Source: Saccopteryx bilineata
Lineage: Eukaryota > Chordata > Mammalia > Chiroptera > Emballonuridae
DNA: 64,000 nucleotides
Direction of reading: 5' to 3'
NCBI RefSeq assembly: GCF_036850765.1
Contig: NC_089492.1
Span: 76,457,982-76,521,981 of the forward strand
Positions 45,888 to 56,450 of this stretch are shown piece by piece. Each line of letters begins with the position of its first letter. Positions within the stretch are counted from its first letter, which is position 1. A model generated the notes under the pieces. That model was not told the origin of the DNA and ran no database searches. It worked only from the letters and a program-made list of their open reading frames with translations. The position numbers and the translations under genes are program-made.

Positions 45888-46110
45888 GTTAGCACGAATT
45901 CAGCAAATATTATTTGCCATGAACTGTGCTGAGTGCTTTATGTGGACTTGGTCAGTGAATCCTTTTAACAGTTCTATGAGGCGTTTACTAAAAATATCCC
46001 CATTTCACAGATGATAAAACTACATTTGTGGTACCAGGATTCAAAACCTGAAGTGTGACTCCAGAGTCCACCTTCTTAATAACTGCACTGTCCACTGCTT
46101 GCTGCCGTCC
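45888..46110 (-). mobile_element. MIR SINE, antisense
   Basis: Plus-strand order AGCAAATATTATTTGCCATG, CTGTGCTGAGTGCTTTATGT, CCCCATTTCACAGATGATAA AACT, GGATTCAAAACCTGAAGTGT GACTCCAGAGTCC and TTCTTAATAACTGCACTG is antisense MIR. Confidence 0.85.
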
Positions 46111-46218
46111 TTCAGTGATGTTTAGGTGAGAGGTGTTCTAAGCATTTATCTACTTGTGCCATAAGAAGGACAAATTTATCCTATATATGTATATAAGTAA
46201 ATTAAAGTAAATTCTTCT

Positions 46219-46603
46219 TCTTTTTTTTTTGTATTTTTCCAAAGTTAGAAGTGGGGCGGGGCAGGGGGGAGGCAGAAAGACAGACTTCCGCATGCGCCCA
46301 ACCAGGATCCACCTGGCATGCCCACCAGGGGGCAATGCTCTGCCCATCTAGGGCCTTGCTCCATTGCAGCCAGAGCCATTCTAGCACCTGAAGCAGAAGC
46401 CATGGAACCACCCTCAGTGCCTGGGCCAACTTTGCTCCAATGGAGCCTTGGCTGTGGGAGGGGAAGAGAAAGAGAGAGAGAAAGGAGAGTGGGAAGGATG
46501 GAGAAGCAGATGGGCACTGCTTCTGTGTGCCCTGGCCCGGAATTGAACCTGGGACTTCCACACACCAGGCTGATGCTTTACCTCTGAGCTTTAGGCCAGG
46601 GCC
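46219..46603 (-). mobile_element. tRNA-derived bat SINE, type A, antisense
   Basis: T-run, TTTTTCCAAAGTTAGAAG, body and head complement. The outermost head bases are altered (GAGCTTTAGGCCAGGGCC). Flanks AAAGTAAATTCTTCT and AAAGTGAATTGTTCT are a decayed duplication. One CTCF-like core on the plus strand at 46322-46338. An older copy with few CpGs. Confidence 0.92.
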
Positions 46604-46734
46604 TAAAGTGAATTGTTCTTTAAAGTTTCATATGTACAATGGATTTAGGACTGATGTAGTAAAAATCTCTAGTTCTCATTTATAGATCTAAGTGAGAAAT
46701 CACTTAGCATCCCACATAGGACTTTAAAAAGGCA

Positions 46735-47530
46735 TATGAAACAAAATACCCCCCAAATGATCAGATTTAAAAATGGGCGAAGAACATGAATACACATTTT
46801 CCAAAGAAGACATACAAATGGCCAATAGGTGTATGAAAATGTGATTGATATCACTAATTGTCAGGGAAGTGCAATGCAAAATCACAATGAGATAACAACT
46901 CACACCTGTTAGAATAGCTATCATCAATAAGACAAGAGATAACTGAGTTGGTGAGGATGTAGAGAAAAGGGAACCCTTGTGCACTGCTGGTGGGAATGTA
47001 AATTGGTGTAGCCACTGTGGAAAACAGTATAGAGTTCTTTCAAAGACTAAAAATAGGATAATCATGTGATCTAGCAATTACACTTTTGAATCTATTTCCA
47101 AAAACTATAATAATAGTATCACGAACAGCTATCTGCACTCCTGTGTCCATGCAGGATGATTCACAATAACTAAGATTTGGAAACAACATAAGTGTCTATT
47201 GAGGGATGGATGGATAAAGAGATGGTCTATACATACATAATGGGATATTATCCTGCTGGGAGAGAGAGAAGTTCTGCCACCCTGACAACAGAGATGGACC
47301 TGGAGGGCATTATGCTAAGTGAGATAAGCCAGACAGAGTAAGACAAATACTATATCATCGCAATTACATGTGGAATGTTAGAGAAGAAATAAGACGAACT
47401 ATAGAAACAGAAGGCAGAGAGTCCAGTAGTGGTTACCTGGGTGGGTAGATAGGGAAAATGGAGAAGTAATACTGTATTATTGCATACTCGAAATGTGATT
47501 AAGACAGTACAGCTTAAGCAATCTCACCAC
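46735..47530 (+). mobile_element. L1 ORF2 3' part and 3' UTR fragment
   Basis: Contains AAGAAGACATACAAATGGCC, TGCACTGCTGGTGGGAATGT, GTATAGAGTTCTTTCAAAGA, TTGGAAACAACATAAGTGTC, AGAGATGGACCTGGAGGGCA TTATG and AGTAGTGGTTACCTGGG, which follow the reverse-transcriptase C-terminal region into the 3' UTR of L1. Frames are broken by many stops; the copy is dead. Confidence 0.93.
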
Positions 47531-47532
47531 TA

Positions 47533-47577
<45 letters not shown>
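47533..47577. repeat. (CA)n microsatellite at the L1 end
   Basis: About 22 CA units directly after the L1 fragment. Confidence 0.95.
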
Positions 47578-47579
<2 letters not shown>

Positions 47580-48464
47580 TATACAACCAACCCAAATGTT
47601 AGACCTAAAGTTAGAAATTAATTCCTACTATATTTCAGGTAGAGCTCTGGCTATACTACTGTTTGGGTTTATTTTACCTTATATGTGGCTTGCTTAGTTT
47701 TATTCTATCCCTGTGGAAACCTTAGATACTTTATTTTAAACTTTAATTATGCCTGGAAGAATTTTTATGATGTCATTATAGGTTTGACTGCGGTAGAGTC
47801 CGTGCATATGAATAATGAATTTTATCACGCACAGGGAGGTAGAAAAATATCTCATTGGGCCAGCTTTTCTCAGCAATCCTTGAAAATGCCAGAAAAACTT
47901 TATTTCTCTTTCCTTTTGTGTAAGTGTCTCCCTCCTCCTCCTGCCTTCTTTGCTCACCACCCTTTCGTTTACTTGAGAGATGGGTTGTTTTCTGTCTGCT
48001 CTGGCCAGGGCCAGCCCACTGTGACCTGGCCTATCAGGCTGTGTGGCTCTTCTGCTCCTGGCTCTGCCTCCTCCAATTCTTGTACAGGCTGTGGGGGGAG
48101 GTGGCAGGGAAGTCCCAACTTCTCTGCACATTTCTGCCCTTGACGCTCTACAACATCATGAATACCAGGCTGTGTGTCTATGTGGGGAGTTGATATGATG
48201 TATTGTCCAAGTGGGAGACTTGAGAGCAAGTTCAGGACCAACAGTGATTCCATCAGGACATCAGGCACAAGACAGCAGTCCCAGGCAAGCTGACGTGAAG
48301 GGCCACTTTAATACAGGAGATGTTGACTGGAGGCTTGTGGGCCACAGCAGGAAAACACAGAGCAAGCAGCAACTTCAAACCGATAGTTACTCACCCATCA
48401 CCTTCTTGGAGGTCCCTCAGCATCCCCATCCTGGGAGAGGGGCCTCTTCTCTGCTCTGTCCAAT
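47578..48464. other. Unique non-coding DNA
   Basis: Three overlapping frames (47685-48268) lie on both strands and none shows a domain. No repeat is recognised. Confidence 0.4.
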
Positions 48465-48610
48465 AGCTGTCTATTAGCTGCACGTGGAAATTTAAATTTA
48501 ACTAAATTTAAAAATTCCATTTCTCAGTCACATCAGCCATATCTCATGTGCTCGGTAGCCACAGGAGGCTCATGGCTGCCACATTGGCCAGCATCAATGT
48601 AGACCATTCC
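48465..48610 (-). mobile_element. Old hAT-type DNA transposon fragment
   Basis: CTGTCCAATAGCTGTCTATT AGC, GGAAATTTAAATTTAACTAA ATTT, GCTCGGTAGCCACAGGAGGC TCATGGCTGCCACATTGG are the parts of a common mammalian hAT repeat built around CTGTCCAATA and TAGCCACATGTGGCTA. Family name uncertain. Confidence 0.6.
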
Positions 48611-48691
48611 CGTGACCTCACAGAGGTCAGCGCTGGGTGCTCCTCAGATCTCCCTGCCTCCTTCTCTAGTTCCAGATTCCTTATCCTCCCT

Positions 48692-48717
48692 ACACACACA
48701 CACACACACACACACAC
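48692..48717. repeat. (CA)n microsatellite
   Basis: Thirteen CA units in unique DNA. Confidence 0.93.
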
Positions 48718-49340
48718 CCTGCATGACTGTCCAAATTTCGTTTGTTTCTTATGCATAAAAATTGATTATTCAGACTTGCCCCAAAGGCCTCTTTTCTTTC
48801 CACTGAAAAGAAGTGTCATAGCTCTCTGAGCTGCTTGCCTCACAACTGAAGACCCAGCTCCCTGGAGAGGGATGGTCCCTCCATCCCACCAGGTGAGGCA
48901 TCACTGGCAGGCTGGCGTCTGCAACTCTGCAATGTTCTGACACTGAGGTCCAGCTGGGACATTTAAAGGCAATTTTATTGCTTTATCATTGCATGGTGAG
49001 TAAGGAAGTACAAGAGGTTCTAAGTCAACTCCTGGGTTTATTTGGCTATAAAAAGCCAAGGGAAGGGATAAAAAAGAATTACGGCTCAGCCTCAGGCACC
49101 ACATCAGCTTTGAAACAGAAAACACTGGATCATACTGAGGTAGTAACCTTGCCAGACGGTTGTGTAGGCAAATGCACTGGGACAGTACAGGCAAATGTGT
49201 GGTTTTGCTGCTGTTGGAAATAACCTTTCTATTATTAAAAGTAGTAATTGCCTGTGAAGGTGTTGCCACTTACATAACAGTTTTGGATCGTGAGATACGC
49301 TAGAAAACTGTTACACCGAAGAAAATGGGAAACATCCACC
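48718..49340. other. Unique non-coding DNA
   Basis: No gene or repeat is recognised. A minus frame at 48901-49269 (122 codons) has no domain I know. Confidence 0.4.
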
Positions 49341-49358
49341 CAAGAGAAGAGATGATTT

Positions 49359-49413
49359 TTTTTTAATTTTATTTTTTATTTTTTATTTACTCATTTTTTA
49401 GAGAGGAGAGGGT

Positions 49414-49453
<40 letters not shown>

Positions 49454-49591
49454 CAGAGAGAGAGAGAAGAGGGGAGGAGCTGGAAGCATCAACTCCCATA
49501 TGTGCCTTGACCAGGCAAGCCCAGAGTTTTGAACCGGCGACCTCAGCATTTCCAGGTCGACGCTTTATCCACTGCGCCACCACAGGTCAGG
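49359..49591 (-). mobile_element. tRNA-derived bat SINE, type C, antisense
   Basis: Nearly the same as the copy at 44,548 over its 3' half, with three differences in about 120 bp. An 18-bp perfect duplication CAAGAGAAGAGATGATTT flanks it (49341-49358, 49592-49609). The GA-rich run at 49400-49475 is the complement of its CT-rich tail. Confidence 0.96.
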
Positions 49592-49779
49592 CAAGAGAAG
49601 AGATGATTTGTGCTGTCTCAGCAATGCGAAGGTGTAGGCTCACAACCCAATTTTCCCCAAAGCATCTGATTATGAGTCCTGGGGCTTAAACCTCTGCTCT
49701 GAGACATTTATTGCTGGAGTTGTCTCAGAAAATCCTCCCATTGCTGTCCTTCATGTTTTTTCTTTTAAAACCCAGGACC

Positions 49780-50140
49780 CCAGGAGAGAGGCCAGGAGGC
49801 TGGAAGGGCCGTGGGGGGAGCAACATGGGGCTCTATGAGTGGACGTGGCAGAGATGACTCCAACTAGAGACCGCAGCGGGTCATGGACATCAGGAGTGGA
49901 TGACGGCTGCCAGAGCGGAGGGGTTGGGGGGTTGGGGAAGGGGGAAGGGACTGAGAAGGACAGGTGGATGTACAGAACAGCATAGAGAACATATGCAATA
50001 ATATTGTAACAACTATGTGTTGGGCCAGGTGGGGACTGGAAATATTGGGGGGGTCGTTTTATAAATTATATAAATGTCTAACCACTGAAACTAGTATAAT
50101 ATTAAATATCAACTGTAATTGAAAAATTAAAAAAAGAAAA
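49780..50140 (+). mobile_element. L1 3'-UTR end fragment with G-quadruplex tract
   Basis: Ends with GTCTAACCACTGAAACTAGT ATAATATTAAATATCAACTG TAATTGAAAAATTAAAAAAA G, the L1 tail common in bats and carnivores. A strong G4-type run lies at 49920-49949. Confidence 0.82.
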
Positions 50141-51251
50141 TAGCAGATGACGAGATAATAGTGGCGAGAAGTCCGAAGACCAGATGAAGTGCCACTGTCC
50201 TCAGATGACAGCACATGGCTTTGCGGGACCAGGGACTGTCCTTCTCACTGTCCCCATGACTGACCATGGCCAAGCACTCAAAGAAGAAGGAGGGAGTCAT
50301 GACTTGCGTTGACTGAGTTAAATCTGGAACAAAGGAGCTTTGAGAAGACCCTACTCTCATAATGATTCAGTAACTCATGGTGACCAAACCTGCACGCTGG
50401 CTGAGTTACTCACTGAGGAGACTAGGACAGCTAGCCAGACATTTGGGAAGGAAAAATACATTTGAGCTTTTTCTCTACCAAAATGTTCTCAATAGTTAAA
50501 AAAAAATAGTGTCAATAAAAGCTGAAAGAAAGTATAAGGAAATATTTTCTGATTGAATGCAAGGGCCTACTATGTAAAATTTTAAAGAAAACCACTGACA
50601 GGTTTAATAAAACAAAGATTTAAAACTTCGCATGCAAAAATGTCTCATGATTGAATGCAAAAAAAAAAAAGGCCCATAAAACTGGGAAAACGAGTCTAGC
50701 AAATGAAGCAGCCATTTGCATCCTTAACAATATAAAGGACTTCTACTGCCACGTGAGGACAGGTTAGTATCTCAAAAGATAAATAGGCAATAATTATCAA
50801 TGGTCAACACAGAAAAATGCTTACTATCATTAGCTAGTATTCAGGAAACATAAACTAAAACAGGAATGCCTATAAACTTCAGGAAGATCTAAAAAATGAT
50901 AATACTTCAGGTGAACATACAGCAAGACGCTCACTCACTTTGCTGTTAGAATAAATTAAGTTGAATCATTTGAACAGTGATTTGGCAACCTGTAGCAAGA
51001 GTTTAGAAGAGATTAAATTTGGAAACACCTATGTTTTCCAGAGAGGGGAATACTTCAGGAAATCATTTATATCTATATATTGTACAATTATATAGTCACT
51101 AAGATGGAAGCATTCGGAAATATTTAATGACACAGGAGTGCATATGCTCGAATGTTAAGTTGCTAAAAGCAATATGCTGAATGATATATACAGTGTGAGC
51201 GCAACTATACAAGTAAATATGGATGGAAATAGTTTGAAAAAATGCATTTTT
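50141..51251. other. AT-rich DNA, possibly a very old L1/HAL1-type remnant
   Basis: Phrases such as GATAAATAGGCAATAATTAT and GAAAAATGCTTACTATCATT AGCTAGTATTCAGG resemble decayed L1 ORF2 end sequence. Too diverged to call firmly. Confidence 0.35.
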
Positions 51252-51405
51252 TTTGACAGAGACACAGAGAGAGAGTCAGAGAGAGGGACAGATAGGGACA
51301 AACAGGAGGGAGAAAGATAAAAAGCATCAATTCTTCGTTGTGGCACTTTAGTTGTTCATTGCTCTCTCATATGTGCCTTGACTGGGGGGCTATAGCAGGG
51401 CGAGC
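51252..51405 (-). mobile_element. Type B SINE, antisense, truncated
   Basis: Has the CT-rich tail complement, AGCATCAATTCTTCGTTGTG, TCATATGTGCCTTGACTGGG GGGCTATAGCAGGGCGAG and then stops; the tRNA-like head is missing, so it is a 5'-truncated insertion or a later deletion. Confidence 0.88.
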
Positions 51406-52434
51406 CTGACTTTGTAATCAGTGTGCCAGGATTCTAGCCCACCCGTGACCACATGCACGGAGTTTAATGTGGGCCTCTGCTGGCCATTTTCCACCATGTG
51501 CTGGAGAAACACAGAAGGCAGGTAAAGGACTCACAGAGAAGGGAGAGGTCTTGACTTGCAGCCCACGGAAGCTGGCTGGGTGGGGTGACCACACAGATGG
51601 GGGTGTGGCTGTCTTATTTCCTGGTCTTGGATCCAGGACTCCAGAGCGCCTGGTACCCTTACCTGACTTTGGATCTGACAAGACACCCTGGGTCCTTTCA
51701 ATAACCCCCCACGTGTTTGCTTTGTCTAGTGCTAACGTGAGTGGGACTATTATTTGCCCCAAGCACGTAAGTGTGTGGGGAGCTGACTCCCAGCACAGAC
51801 ACTTCCCCCATGCAGAGCTGCGGTGGGCACCCAGTGAGATGGTCCCCTGAAAGTGTCCAGCAATCTGCCTAGCATGCAGGAACTAAGTTAGCCTACTGTT
51901 GGTCCCACTAGCTCTCAGGAAAGGTCAAAGGGCTCAGTGTCCCCTGTGCTGGACATGAGATCAGAGGTTCAATAGCAGGGGGCTGGGTGGGGGTTGAAGG
52001 TGGCACAGGAGAAAGCAGTGGGTGTCCAACTGCGTGACCTTCTAGTTCTCAAGTAGGCTGAGCTGTAAAACTCTGTCTCCACTGTTCAATCTAGGAATTG
52101 AAGAAATAATGACGGCCAGGAGCAGCCAAGGAAGCAGTTTACTAGGGCAGGGCATTCTTACTGTAGAAAGAATCTTCTTGAGAAATTAAAGAGAAAACAT
52201 TCTGTTTATTAGGCACTCATTCGGGACATCTGAGGGTTTCAGTATTTGAGTATTTTGACTTCCTTTTGGGGAACAGTCTCTGTGCATGATGACGTGTTCT
52301 TTCTGGCAATTCTTGCAATAGTCCCTGGACATAGGAATGTTTTTGAACCTCCTCCCCACCCTGGCTAAAGCCAATTGGATGAGGACTAGGTAAAGACACT
52401 GTCCAAACCAGACTCGTTAGTTTCCCTCTCTTTC
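51406..52434. other. Unique non-coding DNA
   Basis: Overlapping frames at 51418-51850 on both strands resemble no protein. No repeat is recognised. Confidence 0.4.
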
Positions 52435-52562
52435 GTTGTCATTCCCATTACAACGAGGAGACTCAGAGACTCACAGAGGTTAAACCACTTGTCCAGTTAC
52501 CCATCTTGCAAGAGGTGACACGTGGGTTTGTGCCCAAGCCTGTTCTGGAAAGCCTGCTACCT
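52435..52562 (-). mobile_element. MIR SINE fragment, antisense
   Basis: CCCATTACAACGAGGAGACT CAGAGACTCACAGAGGTTAA ACCACTTGTCCAG and GGGTTTGTGCCCAAGCCTGT TCTGG match antisense MIR. Confidence 0.72.
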
Positions 52563-52970
52563 CACCCCACATATTTCAGGTTTTAGTGGACATTGATTGG
52601 GCCTCGGGAAGGTCCCCAGGCTGGCTTGCCACCAGAGTGGACATTGCCTTCTCTCCACCAGGTTGCGGGTACATGCCTGGACAACAGGATGCGTGGCACA
52701 GGCTGGACAGCTGATGCGGGTGGGCGGGCGTTGCAGGTAAAGGGGCTGTGCTCAGCGGGGCTGAGTTCTGGAAGACAGGTGTGCCTTCTGCAGTTTCCAA
52801 AGGCAGCCTCGGACAGCTGACATGGGAAAGATGGCCATTGGCTGTAAATGCTTTTTACCCCTGTAGTTAAAACCCCAAACCTCCTAACCTCAGTGAGCTC
52901 TCTTGGGTATAAGTGAGTTACTCTTGACTTAAAGAAATAGCCCCCAAATAGAAGCAGATACACAAAAACT

Positions 52971-52976
52971 TTTATT
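52971..52976 (-). promoter_or_regulatory. AATAAA signal on the minus strand
   Basis: TTTATT on the plus strand, in the minus-strand setting CCATTTAATAAAAGTTTTTG. It could serve as the distal polyadenylation site of a minus-strand transcript. Confidence 0.3.
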
Positions 52977-54221
52977 AAATGGAAGTCAGACCTCATGGTA
53001 AGTAACCAGTTACAAGTGCTTTTAAATTCATGTGTGTGGACTCTGCGGAAGTCAGGCTGGTCTATGACAGCCCCGTGCTCTGGCCTGGCACGTGCCTGCG
53101 CAGCCCAACTGGAACCGTGCACACAGGGAGTCAGGTCCACGAGGACGTCAGACTAGACTGGCAACACCAGGTTCATTGTTACACGAAGCATTATAGACAT
53201 AAAACTCCAAAGACCAGAAGACTATTACTAACTAACATGATTCTTACTATAAACCTTGACTTCTACTTAAATGCTTCCATGGAATCCATGTTGCAAACCC
53301 TCGACTCAGGGTGACAGCACCATTTCTATATTTTTACACGTAAATGGGCCACGGAACCTGTAAACACTCAGTGGTCATCTGATGCTCACTGCAGGTCAAT
53401 GCCGGCCGTCCCCTTGGGAAAGTGCAGTTTAAACTGGTGTGAACATTGTATGCTGTACGTCTCCAATCTGACATTTTTCTTCTATTTCAATTAGCACCAG
53501 TTTATTTGAAATTTTTCCTGGTGTTAAGTGTTTAGGAAACAATTTTTTTTTTTTTAAATCCACACACAAAGTCCCAAACAACGAAAAGCAAGAAACATTC
53601 AAAAAAGTTGTTTTAGAGAACAGCATTTAGAAAAACAACATCATTCAAACATTCAACAAATCTATGTACAATGTGCCAAAAACTGGCCAGGAGCACGGCT
53701 GAGGGACAGTCACTGAAAGGTGTGTGAACCGGAACCCTCACAGGCTGTGTGCACAGCCAGTTAGGTATTCAGAAATGTAGTATTAGAACATACGGATTTG
53801 GCTAAGAACCATATAAAAAGACACATCCCCTCCACGACCTCTAAATACATAGCAAACACATCCAGGATAACCAGCCATGAGTACCAGGTTTACAAGTGCA
53901 TTTTCTTACATTTTACACACAGACACTGGAGAAACATTCTCAGCGGACACGGAAGGGACAGACAGTAGAGAAACAGACTTCTCTGTTTCCACATTGTCAG
54001 ATGACGGAAAGGACTTTTTTTTTCATGCCGCATCATGTAGTAAAGCATTGATTAAGAAGCAAAGATAAATTATTAGTGGAAAGTGGAAAAGGTTTCCTGA
54101 ACATACAAAATCAACAAGAGGGCTGAAGAAACATGTGCGTCTTCTATATGAACATCCCCAAAAGATCAGTAATCATCTCCATGTAATTTTGAAAAAAAAT
54201 AGTGATTTCCTTTGCTGGACA
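52977..54221 (-). other. Possible 3' UTR of a minus-strand transcript
   Basis: Repeat-poor, AT-rich sequence with two AATAAA motifs on the minus strand (52,971 and 53,501) and no coding frame. It has a 3' UTR look, but no gene was recognised upstream of it on that strand. Confidence 0.25.
53501..53506 (-). promoter_or_regulatory. AATAAA signal on the minus strand (proximal)
   Basis: Minus-strand context TTTCAAATAAACTGGTGC, followed within 45 bases by TGTCAGATTGG. A plausible polyadenylation signal. Confidence 0.35.
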
Positions 54222-54345
54222 ATATTTTTTAAATTGAATTTATTGGGGTGACATTGGTTAATAAAATTATATAGGTTTCAGGTGTACTATCTATAATATA
54301 TCTTCTGTATACTGTATTGTGTGTTCACCACCCCAAGTGACAACA
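54222..54345 (-). mobile_element. L1 3' tip, antisense
   Basis: AAATTGAATTTATTGGGGTG ACATTGGTTAATAAAATTAT ATAGGTTTCAGGTGTAC is the reverse complement of the same L1 tail seen at 12,716. Only the last 120 bp were inserted. Confidence 0.85.
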
Positions 54346-56331
54346 TTTTATTTTTATATTTTGTTCTTTGAAACTACAACCCAAACCCTTTGAGGAATTT
54401 TATTTTTTTTCTTAGAGAATTAAACACGCCAGACACAACCTGTGCTGTTTCTAGCCAATTCTGTCCTCATCAACCTCTTGGAATTTTGTTTGATTGTTAA
54501 TCTGATCTTACTAGAACTCATCATCCCTCTAAAGAACTGGGCACATCTTTTGTGATAGCCACCATGTCCCTTTTTTGTTCAAGAAATAAAATATAATAAA
54601 CCATCTCCTAGTTATCCACCTCAATGGCTGAATTTGTGTAGAGTCCGAAGTTTCAATGCACTAAAAATATCAGCTAGCAGAATACAGATGGGAGTGCTGC
54701 TTCCCCATAATCATACATGCTCCAAGTTTATCTTTAATTTGTGGTTGTCATAAGTCTCTACGAAAAGAATTTACTTGGATTTGACACAAAATGGACATTA
54801 CTCTTTGAAAATGCATAGTTGGTAACTCCATACATTCACCTCACTAATAGTAATGACCTTTGTAAGCACGCACTCACGTCCAAATGGTGGTGAAACTGTA
54901 TTTCAGAAGATCTTTAAAAACTGGAGACCGTTGCCACATTGCTTTTGAATTAGCACCCAAGTACAAGTTCAGCCACGGGAAGGTGAGCATCATACAGAAA
55001 AGACCAATTTCTCTTCAGTCTGACTTTTCTCCTGTCCTTGCTCAGTGGGCACTAAAGAGCAATGCTTTCTCCCAACAGCATTCCCACTAACTACCCCGTT
55101 ATAAATGCTTTAGACTTTCATGTCAATAGTTTAGATTTGGTGTGGAGAACAATTTGAAAGATGGCTTAATATTTTTACAAGTAGACTTTTTTTTTTTTTT
55201 TTTTTTTTAACCTTATCACGGACCAAGGGCAACAGAGGTTTTGTGATAACTGCTGTTTCTCTCACTCCCCAGCCCATCATTTGAGGAAGATTGACCCCAG
55301 GCCACTCAGCCTTTGATGACAGTCCTGAACCCTTTGGGATCTAGCAATTTCTTCTTATCCTGAGTTCTTCTTCTAAGTATATAGATTCTGATACACAAAA
55401 TGCTTTGGAAACTACACTAGTGTGTGGTTATTCTAGAGAGCACATGTTTAAATGGCTGGGCACCATCCAACCATTAATTACAAAAATAGGAATTTTAGGG
55501 TATATTGTAGGAAAATATTGATAAATGGCATTTTTAAAATTTATTATTATTTTTTTTACATATACCATCCACATTCCTGGGCTATTTATACCCAGGGCAT
55601 TTTCAGTTATTGAAGTCACAAGTACAGTTGGGGGTCTTGAGCTCTTCCCTAAAAATCTAACTCTATTTTAAAGCTTCCTACCAGTGGTCAGGAGGCTCCC
55701 CAAACAGTTGGGAGACTTTGGAAGAAGAGATTTTTCTATCATCACAGGGCTTGGTCAAGTCACAGTCATTGATTTTCAATTAGCAGAGTCTAGGGGAAAA
55801 AATGTTTAAAGAGCAAAGCAAGGGTTTGTAACCTGCAGGAGGTGCCTCCTTATTTTGGGGTGGGGTTGGGGTAGTTTCTAAGGAAGCTATACCATCGATC
55901 CTGTGTGTGGAGGGGTCATTCCAGCTCTGGCAGCAGCCACTGTCCCCAAAGTTCTTCCCCTTTCCTCTCTGTCCCTCCACCTGTGCTCAAAGCAGGGAGG
56001 GTGGGAGGCTACGTGGATGAGGAGCAAGGACTTCACCATGTGAGCCGACTGGAGCTGTTGCTTTAGAGATCCCTGGAAATAAAATTAAACAATGATACCC
56101 TGGAGCAGGAGCTGCTTCCTCTTACATTAAAAAAAATCAATTTCTTTGCTGTAAAATGTAGGCAGAGGTTGGGCCTGGGGCAATGAAGCTCTCCCTCTCC
56201 ACCCTTCCTCTATTTGTGGTCCATGTGGAAGGGGCTGGTGGGTAGGGGACTTGCGTGGGGCTTTGACTCAGAGTGAGAGGACTGGATATATCTGCCTGCC
56301 CTTTATCCACGACTCCGAGTCTTCTGTGATG
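54346..56331. other. Unique AT-rich DNA
   Basis: A T-run of about 20 lies at 55188-55208. No gene or clear repeat is seen. Confidence 0.4.
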
Positions 56332-56450
56332 AGTGTGGTGGGCTGAGTACTGACCGACCAGCCCGCTGAGTGAGGTCCTAAAACCGCTCAGACAGACGGT
56401 AATTCTTCCCCGGAAGAAGGGGTGGCCTCACGGACCGAGCCTACCACACT
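56332..56450. repeat. Foldback element with inner palindrome
   Basis: AGTGTGGTGGGCT (56332-56344) pairs with AGCCTACCACACT (56438-56450) at 12 of 13 positions. Between them TTCTTCC-CC-GGAAGAA (56403-56418) is a perfect hairpin and also a TTCN4GAA/Ets-like site. No flanking duplication was confirmed. Confidence 0.7.

Noticed and set aside
46735..47530. Active L1
   Set aside because: Only the end of ORF2 and the 3' UTR are present, with many stops.
47685..48268. 152-codon frame and its antisense partners
   Set aside because: Three frames on two strands overlap with none showing composition or motifs of a protein family.
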